Of a stretch of DNA of 64,000 nucleotides, positions 63,729-64,000 are shown piece by piece (positions within the stretch are counted from its first letter, which is position 1; each line of letters starts with the position of its first letter). The translations under genes and the position numbers were made by a program. The notes beneath the pieces are model-generated. The model saw only the letters and a list, made by a program, of their open reading frames with translations. It did no database searches and was not told where the DNA came from. The stretch is taken from NCBI RefSeq assembly GCF_024159085.1, contig NZ_JAMZDE010000003.1, positions 124,001 to 188,000 on the forward strand, read 5' to 3'. Origin of the DNA: Idiomarina rhizosphaerae. GTDB lineage: Bacteria > Pseudomonadota > Gammaproteobacteria > Enterobacterales > Alteromonadaceae.

Positions 63729-64000
63729 ATGGAAATTATCCTGTTGTTGTTTGTTGTGGTGTTAATTGCGGTGGCTATTATTGCCAGCCGAATGTCTGAA
63801 AACTATGTGCCCTACCCTTATAAGCTAAAAGACGTTTCCTTGTGCACTGCACAGGAAGATCAGTTTTTAACGCTATTGGAAAAGTCGGTAGGCGACAACT
63901 TCCGCATATTCACTAAAGTTCGTTTAAGCGACATTGTTACCGTGCGCTCAGGGTTATCTTCAACCGCACGCAAAGATGCCCACAACAAAGCCAGCCAGCG
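63729..64000 (+). CDS. DUF2726 family protein (partial)
   Basis: The first 90 codons of a gene cut by the window end. The protein starts with a membrane helix (MEIILLLFVVVLIAVAIIAS). A DUF2726-like segment follows, with LLEKSVGDNFRIFTKVRLSD. DUF2726 resembles nuclease-like folds in other proteins, but no function is known. The start codon is fixed by the GAGG Shine-Dalgarno inside the hairpin described above. Confidence 0.75.
   Translation, partial: MEIILLLFVVVLIAVAIIASRMSENYVPYPYKLKDVSLCTAQEDQFLTLLEKSVGDNFRIFTKVRLSDIVTVRSGLSSTARKDAHNKASQ

Noticed and set aside
1-64000. tRNA or rRNA genes
   Set aside because: I saw no cloverleaf-like sequence with the conserved T-loop in the intergenic gaps. 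A tRNA search program would be needed to exclude one fully.

Overview
The window looks like chromosomal DNA of a marine gammaproteobacterium of the Alteromonadales, most like Idiomarina. The reasons are the mutH / rppH-ptsP-lgt-thyA neighbourhood, an ArcA regulator next to a stand-alone ArcB-type Hpt protein, a DUF2982 protein and the general protein similarity. This is recognition from sequence memory, not a database result.

Positions 1-21,868 form one leftward surface-polysaccharide operon. It starts with ugd and wzz behind an RfaH-type ops element (21,897-21,909). An ABC flippase follows, then a complete legionaminic-acid-type pathway (legB, legC, legG, legI, legH, ptmE, ptmF-like, legF, ptmA-like). 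Next come a surface-carbohydrate protein, an asparagine-synthetase-like amidotransferase, a Wzy-like polymerase, two glycosyltransferases, a C4-epimerase, the initiating phosphoglycosyltransferase and a UDP-glucuronate epimerase.

Positions 22-26 kb hold a beta-CASP metallo-beta-lactamase gene, an AbiEi-like/Fic fusion gene, a DUF4143 ATPase remnant and a decayed second copy of the beta-CASP gene. Positions 26.2-31 kb hold the DabB-DabA inorganic-carbon uptake operon, a translationally coupled 65-residue protein and a divergent LysR regulator. Then come ung and a second nonulosonic-acid operon, neuA-neuB-neuC plus a sialyltransferase-like gene (31.9-35.9 kb).

Positions 36-64 kb are mostly core genome: an S9 peptidase, a DUF1302 protein, etfBA, csdE, tcdA, a CheX-type response regulator with a PAS protein, thyA, lgt, a TSUP permease, ptsP, rppH, mutH, an EAL protein, rimB-like/rimK/aspartoacylase-like, two Hpt proteins, a FapA-domain protein, rsmC, a histidine kinase, arcA, folE2 and a partial DUF2726 gene.

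The feature that ties the right two thirds together is a REP system. A REP-associated tyrosine transposase (RAYT, 45,390-45,947) sits inside an array of palindromes. I count 33 palindromes in 12 clusters between 19.6 and 53.3 kb, and 31 of them carry a GTAG (or CTAC on the other strand) at the foot of the stem. Seven genes take their stop codon from a REP end, and six 107-108 bp composite modules share an internal spacer. No palindrome was seen inside the polysaccharide operon left of 19.6 kb.
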